From: Treponema sp. Marseille-Q4130 | GTDB taxonomy: Bacteria; Spirochaetota; Spirochaetia; Treponematales; Treponemataceae | DNA: 64,000 bases | Reading direction: 5' to 3' | Assembly: GCF_014334325.1 (NCBI RefSeq) | Contig: NZ_JACSET010000006.1 | Coordinates: 1-64,000 of the forward strand | Part shown: piece after piece, positions 57,273-64,000 of the stretch | Numbering within the stretch: the first letter of the stretch is position 1 | Layout: each line of letters opens with the position of its first letter | Position numbers and translations under genes: made by a program | Notes under the pieces: generated by a model | What the model was told of the DNA's origin: nothing | Seen by the model: the letters and a program-made list of their open reading frames with translations, nothing else | Databases searched by the model: none

Positions 57273-60200
57273 TTACGCCTTTTCAATTTGTACCTTCCAC
57301 AGTTTATCTTCGGCTTCGACGTTCTTTCCCGAAAGGGAGGCAAGCCAAGAAGACGAGACGGCGAGCGTTTCGTTTTCGATAAAGGGTGCAAAGAGTTCGT
57401 ACGCGGATTTGAGTTCCGCATCGCCTGAAAGCGAAAGACGGATCCGATCGGTAACGGCAAAACCGCTTTCCTTTCTGAGGTTTTGTATGCCGCGCACCAA
57501 ATCGCGCACCCAGCCTTCTTTTTTAAGCTCGTCGGTGATCTTCGTGTCCAAGCCCACCGTCAGCGTGCCGTCGTTGAGCACTTTCAAATCGTCTTTTTCG
57601 ATGCGCTCGACGTTCACTTTCGTACCGTCGAGGTCGATGCTCTTCCCTTCGACTTCGATCGCCAATTTCGAACCGTCGAGGATCGTTTGAATGGCTTCGT
57701 GGTCGAGAGAAGCGATCTTTGCGGATGCCTCTTTCATGAGCGGACCGATTTCTTTTCCGAGTACGCGGAAATTCGCCTTCGCCCTGTATTCAACCAGTTC
57801 GTCTTCCCGTTCGTGAAAGATGATGCGCTTGACGTTGAGTTCTTCGCGTATGGAATCTTCCATTTCGGCAAGCACTTTTTTTTCTTCGGGATCCCGCGTT
57901 ACGAGAGCCGCGCTTTCAAGCGGCTGGCGATTTTTTATATTGAATTGATTTCTGAGCGCGTGTCCCATCGAAACGGCTTTTTGCACCGCTTCCATTTTAA
58001 ACTCGAGCGATTCGTTCCGCAGCTTTTCGCCGTATGCGGGATAGTCTTCGAGGTGTACCGATTCTTTATCGCTTTTCGTTCGGAGATTTTGCCAAATCGT
58101 TTCGGTGATAAAGGGGATAAAGGGACATGCGGCAAGCGCAAAAGTTTTGAGCGCAATGTACAGAGCCGCGTATGCTTCCTTTTTATCGCGGTCATTTTCG
58201 CTTTTCCAAAAACGGCGGCGGTTTCGTCGGATATACCAATTGTTGAGTTCGTCGATAAAGTACACGATGGGATCGATCGCGCCGGAAAGGTCGTAAGAGT
58301 CGAGAGAAGCGCTTACGCTTTTGACGAGCTTTTGCGTGATCGAAAGGAGCCACGCATCGAGCGGATTTTGCGGAAGCGCTTCATCGAATTCATGTCCGTC
58401 GGGGGAGATGCCGTCGATATTCGCATACTGCACAAAAAAGCTGTAGCTGTTCCACAGCGGGATGACGATGCCTTTTAAAATATCGCGCACGCCGTCGTCC
58501 GAATAGCGAAGGTCGTCCGCTTTGACGACCGGAGAGTGCATGAGAAAGAGGCGTATCGCGTCGGCGCCGAATTTTGAAATCGCTTCTTCGGGATCCGTGT
58601 AATTGCGGAGGCTCTTCGACATTTTGCGTCCGTCCGAAGCGAGCACGAGACCGCTTACGATACAGTTTTTAAATGCAGGTCGATCGAAAAGTTCGGCGGC
58701 GAGTACGGTGAGCGTATAAAACCAGCCGCGCGTTTGATCGAGACCTTCCGAAATAAAATCCGCCGGAAAATGTTTTTCGAAATACTCTTTATTTTCAAAG
58801 GGATAATGATTTTGCGCATAAGGCATGGAACCCGATTCGAACCAGCAGTCGAGCACTTCGGGAATGCGCTTCATTGTACCGCCGCAGCTTTTGCACGGAA
58901 TTGTAATCTTGTCGACGAACTGTTTGTGCAGATCTTCGGGATAGACGCCCGAAAGCGCTTTGAGCTCTTCCCTGCTTCCGACGCAGATCGATTCTTTGCA
59001 CGAATCGCATTTCCAAATCGGGATCGGATTGCCCCAAAAGCGGTTTCGGCTGATCGCCCAATCGCGCGCGCCCGAAAGCCATTTTCCGAATCGCCCGTCT
59101 TTGATGTGCGGCGGCCGCCAATTGATTTCGGCATTCGCTTTGAGCAATACGTCGCGTTCTTCGGAAACTTTTACGAACCAGCTTCCGATGCTGCGGTAGA
59201 TGAGCGGAGAAGAACACCTCCAGCAATGAGGATAGGAGTGCACGATCGTTTCCCGCTTGACGAGTTTTCCTTCGGCTTTCAAGCGCGACATGATATCTTT
59301 GTCGCACTCTTTTACGAAGCGGCCTTCGTAGTCGGACACTTCATGCGTAAAGCGGCATTCGGCGTCGATCGGTTCGGCAAAGGGAATACCCGTACCCTGA
59401 AAAAGCTTGTTGTCGTCTTCGCCGAAGCCGGGTGCCGTATGGACGATGCCCGTACCGTCTTCGGTCGAAACGAAATCTCCGTTGAATATCCTGAACGCAC
59501 CGACAGAGCCGTCGTCCAATACCGCGAGATGTTTAAAATACGGAAAAAGCGGTTCGTAGGTCGCGCCTAAAAAGTCGCTTCCCTTTCGGGTATAGACGAT
59601 CGAATACTCTTTTTCGTCTTTATAATATGCACCGAGGCGCGCCGCTGCGAGGATATAATAATCGCCCGAAGCGGTATCGCGCACTTTAACGTAATCGATA
59701 TCCGGTCCCATCGCAAGACCTTCGTTCGAAGGAAGCGTCCACGGAGTCGTCGTCCACGCAAGAAAATACGTGTTTCCGTTTGCAAAATCCGCATCGTCTA
59801 TGGCATCGGGAGCTTTTGTCGCCTTAAACCGCACCGTGATCGCAGGATCCTGAACGTCCTTATAGCCGAGGGCGAGTTCGTGATTCGAAAGCACCGTCGC
59901 GCAGCGCGGGCAATACGGCAGGATATAACTCCCTTCGTAGATGAGATTTTTATCCCATAGCGCTTTTACGACCCACCAAATCGATTCCATGTAGTCGGGC
60001 ATCATCGTTTTATAATCGTTGTCGAAATCGACCCAGCGCCCCATGCGCGTGATGATCCTCCGCCACTCGTCCGTATAGCGCAGCACGCTCGCGCGGCACG
60101 CATCGTTGAATTTTTCGATACCGTACGTTTCGATTTCGTGCTTGGAATTGATGCCGAGCTCTTTTTCGATTAAATTTTCGACGGGAAGCCCGTGACAGTC

Positions 60201-60455
60201 CCAACCGAAACGGCGTTCGACTTTTTTGCCCTTCATCGTCTGATAGCGCGGAATGATGTCTTTGATCGTCGAAGGAATAAAATGCCCGAAATGCGGCAGC
60301 CCCGTCGCAAACGGAGGCCCGTCGTAAAACACGTATTCTTCAGCGCCTTCGCGCTGTGCGAGGGACTTTTTAAACGTATCGTTGTCCCGCCAAAACTTCA
60401 GAACCTCTTCTTCCTGCTTGGGAAAGTCCGCTTTCGGATTTACCGGTGTATACAC
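57273..60455 (-). CDS. ileS: Isoleucyl-tRNA synthetase
   Basis: This 1060-residue class I synthetase joins isoleucine to tRNA. HFGH (HIGH signature) is at residues 55-58 in YDGPPFATGLPHFGHF, and KMSKS at about 610 in DGRKMSKSLRNY. The editing domain contains WTTTPWTLPSNEGLAMG and EDGTGIVHTAPGFGEDD. Length and C-terminal region match the eukaryote-like IleS type rather than the 930-residue standard type. Start is GTG 60455 with GAGGCG upstream. Intact. Confidence 0.95.
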   Translation of the reverse strand: MYTPVNPKADFPKQEEEVLKFWRDNDTFKKSLAQREGAEEYVFYDGPPFATGLPHFGHFIPSTIKDIIPRYQTMKGKKVERRFGWDCHGLPVENLIEKELGINSKHEIETYGIEKFNDACRASVLRYTDEWRRIITRMGRWVDFDNDYKTMMPDYMESIWWVVKALWDKNLIYEGSYILPYCPRCATVLSNHELALGYKDVQDPAITVRFKATKAPDAIDDADFANGNTYFLAWTTTPWTLPSNEGLAMGPDIDYVKVRDTASGDYYILAAARLGAYYKDEKEYSIVYTRKGSDFLGATYEPLFPYFKHLAVLDDGSVGAFRIFNGDFVSTEDGTGIVHTAPGFGEDDNKLFQGTGIPFAEPIDAECRFTHEVSDYEGRFVKECDKDIMSRLKAEGKLVKRETIVHSYPHCWRCSSPLIYRSIGSWFVKVSEERDVLLKANAEINWRPPHIKDGRFGKWLSGARDWAISRNRFWGNPIPIWKCDSCKESICVGSREELKALSGVYPEDLHKQFVDKITIPCKSCGGTMKRIPEVLDCWFESGSMPYAQNHYPFENKEYFEKHFPADFISEGLDQTRGWFYTLTVLAAELFDRPAFKNCIVSGLVLASDGRKMSKSLRNYTDPEEAISKFGADAIRLFLMHSPVVKADDLRYSDDGVRDILKGIVIPLWNSYSFFVQYANIDGISPDGHEFDEALPQNPLDAWLLSITQKLVKSVSASLDSYDLSGAIDPIVYFIDELNNWYIRRNRRRFWKSENDRDKKEAYAALYIALKTFALAACPFIPFITETIWQNLRTKSDKESVHLEDYPAYGEKLRNESLEFKMEAVQKAVSMGHALRNQFNIKNRQPLESAALVTRDPEEKKVLAEMEDSIREELNVKRIIFHEREDELVEYRAKANFRVLGKEIGPLMKEASAKIASLDHEAIQTILDGSKLAIEVEGKSIDLDGTKVNVERIEKDDLKVLNDGTLTVGLDTKITDELKKEGWVRDLVRGIQNLRKESGFAVTDRIRLSLSGDAELKSAYELFAPFIENETLAVSSSWLASLSGKNVEAEDKLWKVQIEKA

Positions 60456-60534
60456 AAAACGCCTCTATAGTTAAAGTGGAAAACAGTATACAGGAAAAAG
60501 GGGAAAAATACTAGAGTGAAAAAATCCGAGCAGT

Positions 60535-61000
60535 GCGCAACTTGCAACGAGCACGAAGTGCGAAGTTCCCCGCGCAGGATTTTTTCGCGTCTCCTATAAA
60601 AGAAAAACGCGCCAAGCGTTTTTCAACTCTCGACTTCAAAAAAGCGATTTCGAGCAGTGCGCAACCTTGCAACGAGCGCGTAAGTGCGAAGTTCCCCGCG
60701 CAACTTGCAACGAGCGCGGAGCGCGAAGTTCCCCGCGCAACCTTGCAACGAGTGCGTTAGCGCGAAGTTTCCCGCGCAACTTGCAACGAGCGCTAAGCGT
60801 TTTTCAACTCCAGACTTTCAAAAACAAATCCGAGCCACGGAAATCAATTTTCAATGAGTAATTGTTAATGTGTAATGGGTAATGAGACGGTATTGAGTTT
60901 TCCATTCCATACGGAGGCACGATACAGCATGTGCCGTACATCGTGCGAAGTTCCCCGCGCAACCTTGCACGAGCGCGGAGCGCGAAGTTCCCCGCGCAGG
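60535..61000 (+). repeat. Cluster of dispersed GC-rich repeats
   Basis: No gene is found in 60456-61036. About six copies of a 38-40 base unit (GCGCAACTTGCAACGAGCGC then a variable GAAGTGC part and GAAGTTCCCCGCGC) occur at 60535-60574, 60661-60701, 60700-60739, 60737-60777, 60775-60795 (partial) and 60959-60998. Two have a GGATTTTTTCGCGTCTCC-type tail. A second motif (AAGCGTTTTTCAACTC) is at 60615 and 60796. The order suggests a duplicated composite element common in treponemes. Confidence 0.75.
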
Positions 61001-61036
61001 AATTTATGCACGTCTCCTGACATATTATACTATTTG

Positions 61037-62011
61037 TCAATTCGTTTTTGTCAATCGATCGAGGATTTTCAAAACGGCAAGCACTTGATACTTTGAAACG
61101 CGTTGACAATCTTCGGCCCGCCTCAAGCATTCCGTAAACGCGGACAGCTCGTTGTAATACCAGCCGACCGCCGGTACGTTTATACCCGTCGCAACGGTCA
61201 CCTCGTCGTCGATATTTACCCGAAACGTTTCGCCTCCTGCAGGATAAACGGTTAAATCGTTTCCGCTGCATACGATGACGGCGTTTTCGAATTGGACCCG
61301 CCAGCCCGCAGTAAACGGAAACGGAGCGTTGTACCATGCAGCTTCGGCGGTGACGGTGAGATTTTCATATTCGTATACGAAGGTTGCGTGTTCGGGATAC
61401 GGTACCGACGCTCTGCCGTTCGCATAACAGCGCGCATTTTCGGGCGCGCCGAACAAGCTGACGATGATATCCAAATCGTGAATGTGCAGATCGTAGGGAA
61501 TAAAGCCGCTCTTGTCTTTTTCAAACAGCCACGAATCTTTCGACCACGAAGGACACTCGGAAAGCCTAAAAAAATGAGCGGAGCACGGCGCACCGTACGT
61601 TTTTTCATCGACGATTTTATGCAAGTATTCGACCGCTTTTGTAAACTGCAGTACCAGGGCGGTATACAAACGGAGACCGCGCTTTTCCGCTTCGGAAAAG
61701 AGTTCGGCCCCGTCGGATTCGGAAAGCGCAAGCGGTTTTTCGCAGATGACGTTTTTGCCGAGTGAAAGAGCGCGCATAACGAGCTCTTTGTGTAAAAACG
61801 TCGGCGCGCATATATCGACTGCGTCGAAGGGTACCGTCACGGCATCGAGCGATGAAAAATACGGAACGCCCCACTCCTCCGCACGGGAACGGGCGGCGGC
61901 GTTTTTATCGACGACGGCTGCAACCGAAACTCCTTCGATATGTTTGTAATTTTGAAAATGGACGTTCCCCATACCGCCGGCACCGACGATCGCAACGGAA
62001 ATCGGCTTCAT
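61037..62011 (-). CDS. Gfo/Idh/MocA-family oxidoreductase
   Basis: This 324-residue NAD(P)-dependent enzyme begins with the Rossmann motif VAIVGAGGMGNVHFQNY, followed by AVDICAPTFLHKELVMRALS and GKNVICEKPLALSESDGAEL, the hallmark EKPLA. The C-terminal domain covers ECPSWSKDSWLFEKDKSGF with SGFIPYDLHIHDLDIIVSLF, and HIHD is the usual D-x-x-x-H region. It oxidises a sugar or cyclitol; together with two isomerase genes upstream it forms a catabolic operon. Overlap of 4 bases with the next gene (ATGA). Confidence 0.88.
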   Translation of the reverse strand: MKPISVAIVGAGGMGNVHFQNYKHIEGVSVAAVVDKNAAARSRAEEWGVPYFSSLDAVTVPFDAVDICAPTFLHKELVMRALSLGKNVICEKPLALSESDGAELFSEAEKRGLRLYTALVLQFTKAVEYLHKIVDEKTYGAPCSAHFFRLSECPSWSKDSWLFEKDKSGFIPYDLHIHDLDIIVSLFGAPENARCYANGRASVPYPEHATFVYEYENLTVTAEAAWYNAPFPFTAGWRVQFENAVIVCSGNDLTVYPAGGETFRVNIDDEVTVATGINVPAVGWYYNELSAFTECLRRAEDCQRVSKYQVLAVLKILDRLTKTN

Positions 62012-62823
62012 AGCGTATATCCCAGCCGCATCAAATAATCGGCCGAATCGCGCACTGCGCGGTTCACTTCGTCTATATCTTTTGCACCGTCTTTTGTAAA
62101 TTCGATTTCGATGCTGAGCGGCGACGCATTGTCATGTGAGTCGAGGATCGAAAACAGTTTCGGAAAATCGACAAAGCCCTTGCCGAGTGCGGGAAAATTC
62201 CATTCGTTCTTTTGGCCCGCTTTATCTTTTATGTGCAGATATGCGACGTTCGAAACGACGTCGGCCAGATCGGCTGCAGGATCGACGCCGCCGTAAAATA
62301 TCGCATTCGCCGTATCGTAATTGATCTTTACGTCGGACGAATCGATTTCCGCAATCAACGCATCGACGGCTTTTCCGCTTCCGTGCTCCCCGTGTACTTC
62401 GATGACGAGACGCATACCGCAGCGCTCAAGCAGCGGGAGGAGCGTTCGTATGTTCTTTGCAACGACGGCGTTCGCCGACTGCACTTTATCCTTTAAGTGC
62501 GCTTCTCCTGCGGATGACACGATAAACGGAGCTTCGAAAAAATGAGCGAGGAGGATATTGTCGGCGAAATCTTTCAGTCGCTCACTGTCCGAAAGATTGC
62601 AGTGCCCGCTCATGCCGATAACGCCGAGCCCCGCATTCGAAAGTTTTTCTTTAATACGGCAGAGTTCCGAAAAGGTCATGTCCGCGCACACGTGTTCCGT
62701 CCAACCCTTCGTCGCCGTCAGTTCGATGTAGTGAAAGCCCGCCGCAGCGATGCCCTCGACCGCTTCGTCGAGCGAAAAACCGTGATACGTATTGGAATTG
62801 ACTGCAATGATACGCTCTTTCAT
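62008..62823 (-). CDS. Sugar phosphate isomerase/epimerase (xylose isomerase-like TIM barrel) 1
   Basis: This 271-residue protein begins VNSNTYHGFSLDEAVEGIAA and keeps the metal-binding pattern of the AP-endonuclease-2/IolE-type barrel: GMSGHCNLSDSERLKDF, VIEVHGEHGSGKAVDALIAE, VKINYDTANAIFYGG and LHIKDKAGQKNEWNFPALG. Residues near VHGEH, NYDTAN and HIKD bind the metal. It probably isomerises or epimerises a keto-sugar or inosose. It is coupled by ATGA to the oxidoreductase. Confidence 0.85.
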   Translation of the reverse strand: MKERIIAVNSNTYHGFSLDEAVEGIAAAGFHYIELTATKGWTEHVCADMTFSELCRIKEKLSNAGLGVIGMSGHCNLSDSERLKDFADNILLAHFFEAPFIVSSAGEAHLKDKVQSANAVVAKNIRTLLPLLERCGMRLVIEVHGEHGSGKAVDALIAEIDSSDVKINYDTANAIFYGGVDPAADLADVVSNVAYLHIKDKAGQKNEWNFPALGKGFVDFPKLFSILDSHDNASPLSIEIEFTKDGAKDIDEVNRAVRDSADYLMRLGYTL

Positions 62824-62928
62824 AATCCTCCCCTCCGCAAGCGTCCGAAAACCCGAGCTCCCGGACGCTTTCTTTAGATCCGTTGGGAAACAGCCGAAAA
62901 CGGTAATTTAAATAGGCAATCATTACCG

Positions 62929-63843
62929 CTATAAGAGAAACTGCTCGATATAGCGTTTCGACTGCACGAGACTTTTTACGATCATATCGCGCGAGCCTTC
63001 GAACGAGCGATCTTCGACTTCGATGCACGCCGCTCCGTCATAACCTATATCGGTGAGTGCGCTTACGAATTTACCCCAATCGACATCGCCGAGGCCCGGT
63101 ATTTTCGGCAGCATAAACGCAAGCGGATACGCAAGCACGCCGCATTCGGCAAGCTTATCGCGAAGCAGTTTAATATCTTTAAAATGAACGTGAAACAGCC
63201 GATCGCGAAATTCGTATATCGGCCGGATATAATCCATCTGCTGCCATACAAAATGACTCGGATCGAAATTGATACCGAAATTGCCGTCGGGAATTATTTT
63301 GAACATTTCGCGCCACAGCACGGGCGACGTAAAAAGATTTTGACCGCCCGGCCATTGATCGATTCCGAACAGCATCGGACAATTTTCGATCGCTATTTTA
63401 ACGTTGTGCTCTTTTGCAAATTTAACGATCGGCGGCCAGATCTTTGCGAAAAGTTCGAGATTGGCTTCGACCGGCTTTTGCGAATCGCGCCCGACGAAAG
63501 TCGTCACCATACCGACCGAAAGAGAACTGCTCGCTTCGATGACGCTGTACAAGTGTTCGATCGCTTTTTCGCGCTTTGCCGCATCGCCGTCCATCGTATT
63601 CGGATAGTACGCGAGCGACGACAACGATACGTTTTTTTGCCGGCAACAGTCGAGGATCTCCGCCGCGCGCTCTTTCGTCAGCCCTTCCGTATCGATGTGA
63701 CTCACGCCTCCGTAACGCCGTTCCGCTTTTCCCTGCGGCCAGCACGCGAGCTCGACGCACGAAAAACCCAATTCGGATGCGACATCGATCGTCCCCTTAA
63801 AATCCCAGTCAGCCAATATCGACGATACAAAACCCAATTTCAT
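62929..63843 (-). CDS. Sugar phosphate isomerase/epimerase 2
   Basis: I start at ATG 63843, after GGAGG at about 12 bases, giving 304 residues; an open extension upstream to the window edge has no good start. The barrel reads MKLGFVSSILADWDFKGTID, CVELACWPQGKAERRYGGVS, HNVKIAIENCPMLFGIDQWP, FGINFDPSHFVWQQMDYI and FHVHFKDIKLLRD. ENCP, DPSH and HFKD hold the metal ligands. It shares fold, not sequence detail, with the previous isomerase. Confidence 0.82.
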   Translation of the reverse strand: MKLGFVSSILADWDFKGTIDVASELGFSCVELACWPQGKAERRYGGVSHIDTEGLTKERAAEILDCCRQKNVSLSSLAYYPNTMDGDAAKREKAIEHLYSVIEASSSLSVGMVTTFVGRDSQKPVEANLELFAKIWPPIVKFAKEHNVKIAIENCPMLFGIDQWPGGQNLFTSPVLWREMFKIIPDGNFGINFDPSHFVWQQMDYIRPIYEFRDRLFHVHFKDIKLLRDKLAECGVLAYPLAFMLPKIPGLGDVDWGKFVSALTDIGYDGAACIEVEDRSFEGSRDMIVKSLVQSKRYIEQFLL

Positions 63844-63851
63844 ACGCCATA

Positions 63852-63970
63852 CCTCCTCGATCGCGAGATGCAATTTTGAATCAACAACCCCGACGCAGCC
63901 TCGCAGCGAAGCTTCAAGCGGCATCGGGGTATTAAACCCTCCGCACGAATAAAATTCGACGCCCGCCTTT
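63852..63970 (-). terminator. Possible terminator hairpin upstream of isomerase 2
   Basis: AACCCCGACGC and GCATCGGGGT (about 63886-63929) can form a stem with one internal mismatch. On the minus strand it comes after the partial gene at the window edge and before the isomerase. A GTTGTTGATT tail is only weakly T-rich. Confidence 0.35.
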
Positions 63971-64000
63971 TTAAGCGTTTTCCTTGATATACACCGTTCG
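63971..64000 (-). CDS. 3' end of a gene cut by the window edge
   Basis: The last ten codons (RTVYIKENA then TAA at 63973-63971) look like the end of an upstream gene of the same operon. No family can be named from nine residues, and the frame is uncertain because a second frame is open through the same stretch. Confidence 0.3.
   Translation of the reverse strand, partial: RTVYIKENA

Noticed and set aside
57483-58478. 331-codon open frame opposite ileS
   Set aside because: Shadow of a conserved synthetase gene.
60804-61337. 177-codon frame on the minus strand across the repeat region
   Set aside because: It crosses the repeats and the end of the oxidoreductase gene in the wrong frame, with no ribosome site.

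Overview
The window looks like a chromosome segment of a spirochaete, most probably a mid-GC Treponema (oral or gut type). This rests on the gene set and order in the right half. A spirochaete-type second EF-G is followed by a small RecA-like ATPase, and further on lie ileS, a uracil-PRTase-like gene and a 287-residue lipoprotein directly behind ileS, as I remember the Tp0450-Tp0453 neighbourhood of T. pallidum. Two MptE/Maf-type flagellin glycosylation genes and a spirochaete-style degenerate GGDEF protein fit the same picture. No database search was possible, so all family names come from motifs, length and gene order.

Region 1 (1 to about 31.5 kb) is a contractile-tailed prophage with a Mu-like or HK97-like head, read almost entirely on the minus strand and running off the left edge. 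In transcription order (right to left) it holds a lysogeny control region with two repressor-type genes (26.3-29.2 kb) and an early recombination/replication operon (26.3-18.2 kb: VRR-NUC, replication-terminator-like protein, DUF2303, Bet, DUF1351, SSB, NinB-like, HNH, DUF4406, DUF6291, DnaC-like). Next come a ParB-like gene plus a Mom-type DNA base modification gene, then small and large terminase and portal, an HTH gene, and a Mu gpF-like head protein. A compact lysis cassette (coiled-coil membrane protein, Cys-protease-like lysin candidate, holin candidate, overlapping Rz/Rz1-type spanins) sits inside the head genes. It is followed by a DUF2213 protease fused to an RNase-like domain, scaffold, cement, major capsid, connectors, sheath, tube, tail chaperone with a -1 frameshift site, and tape measure. 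No integrase is in the window. A 23-bp sequence matching the 3' end of a treponemal tmRNA gene occurs twice near 31.5 kb and is read as the right attachment site, so ssrA and the integrase are expected beyond the left edge.

Region 2 (29.2-32.9 kb) is an accessory and decay zone around that attachment site. It holds an AT-rich two-gene cassette (AAA15/OLD-like ATPase plus a small protein with a RelE-like C-terminus) behind a promoter with a 29-bp palindrome, and small cargo genes behind near-identical sigma-70 promoters. It also has a duplicated 3' end of the prophage repressor gene and two tandem copies of a short, promoter-and-terminator-bounded RNA gene. A cargo gene is fused into the 5' end of a host lipoprotein gene. 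Together these suggest repeated phage integration and cargo exchange at one site.

Region 3 (32.8-64 kb) is host chromosome. It has lipoproteins (one NlpC/P60), a tyrosine-phosphatase lipoprotein, and a likely carbohydrate-uptake operon read leftwards (metallophosphoesterase, tyrosine phosphatase, ABC binding protein, two permeases, PhnP-like hydrolase, LacI regulator). Then follow EF-G2, RecA-like ATPase, tRNA-Gln, tRNA-Glu, Sua5/YrdC, a DivIC-like protein, and a rightward block of an acidic protein, a conserved hypothetical, two Maf/MptE-like proteins and a degenerate GGDEF protein. A TPR lipoprotein, UPRT-like protein, Tp0453-like lipoprotein, ileS, a repeat-rich spacer, and an oxidoreductase with two sugar isomerases complete the window.
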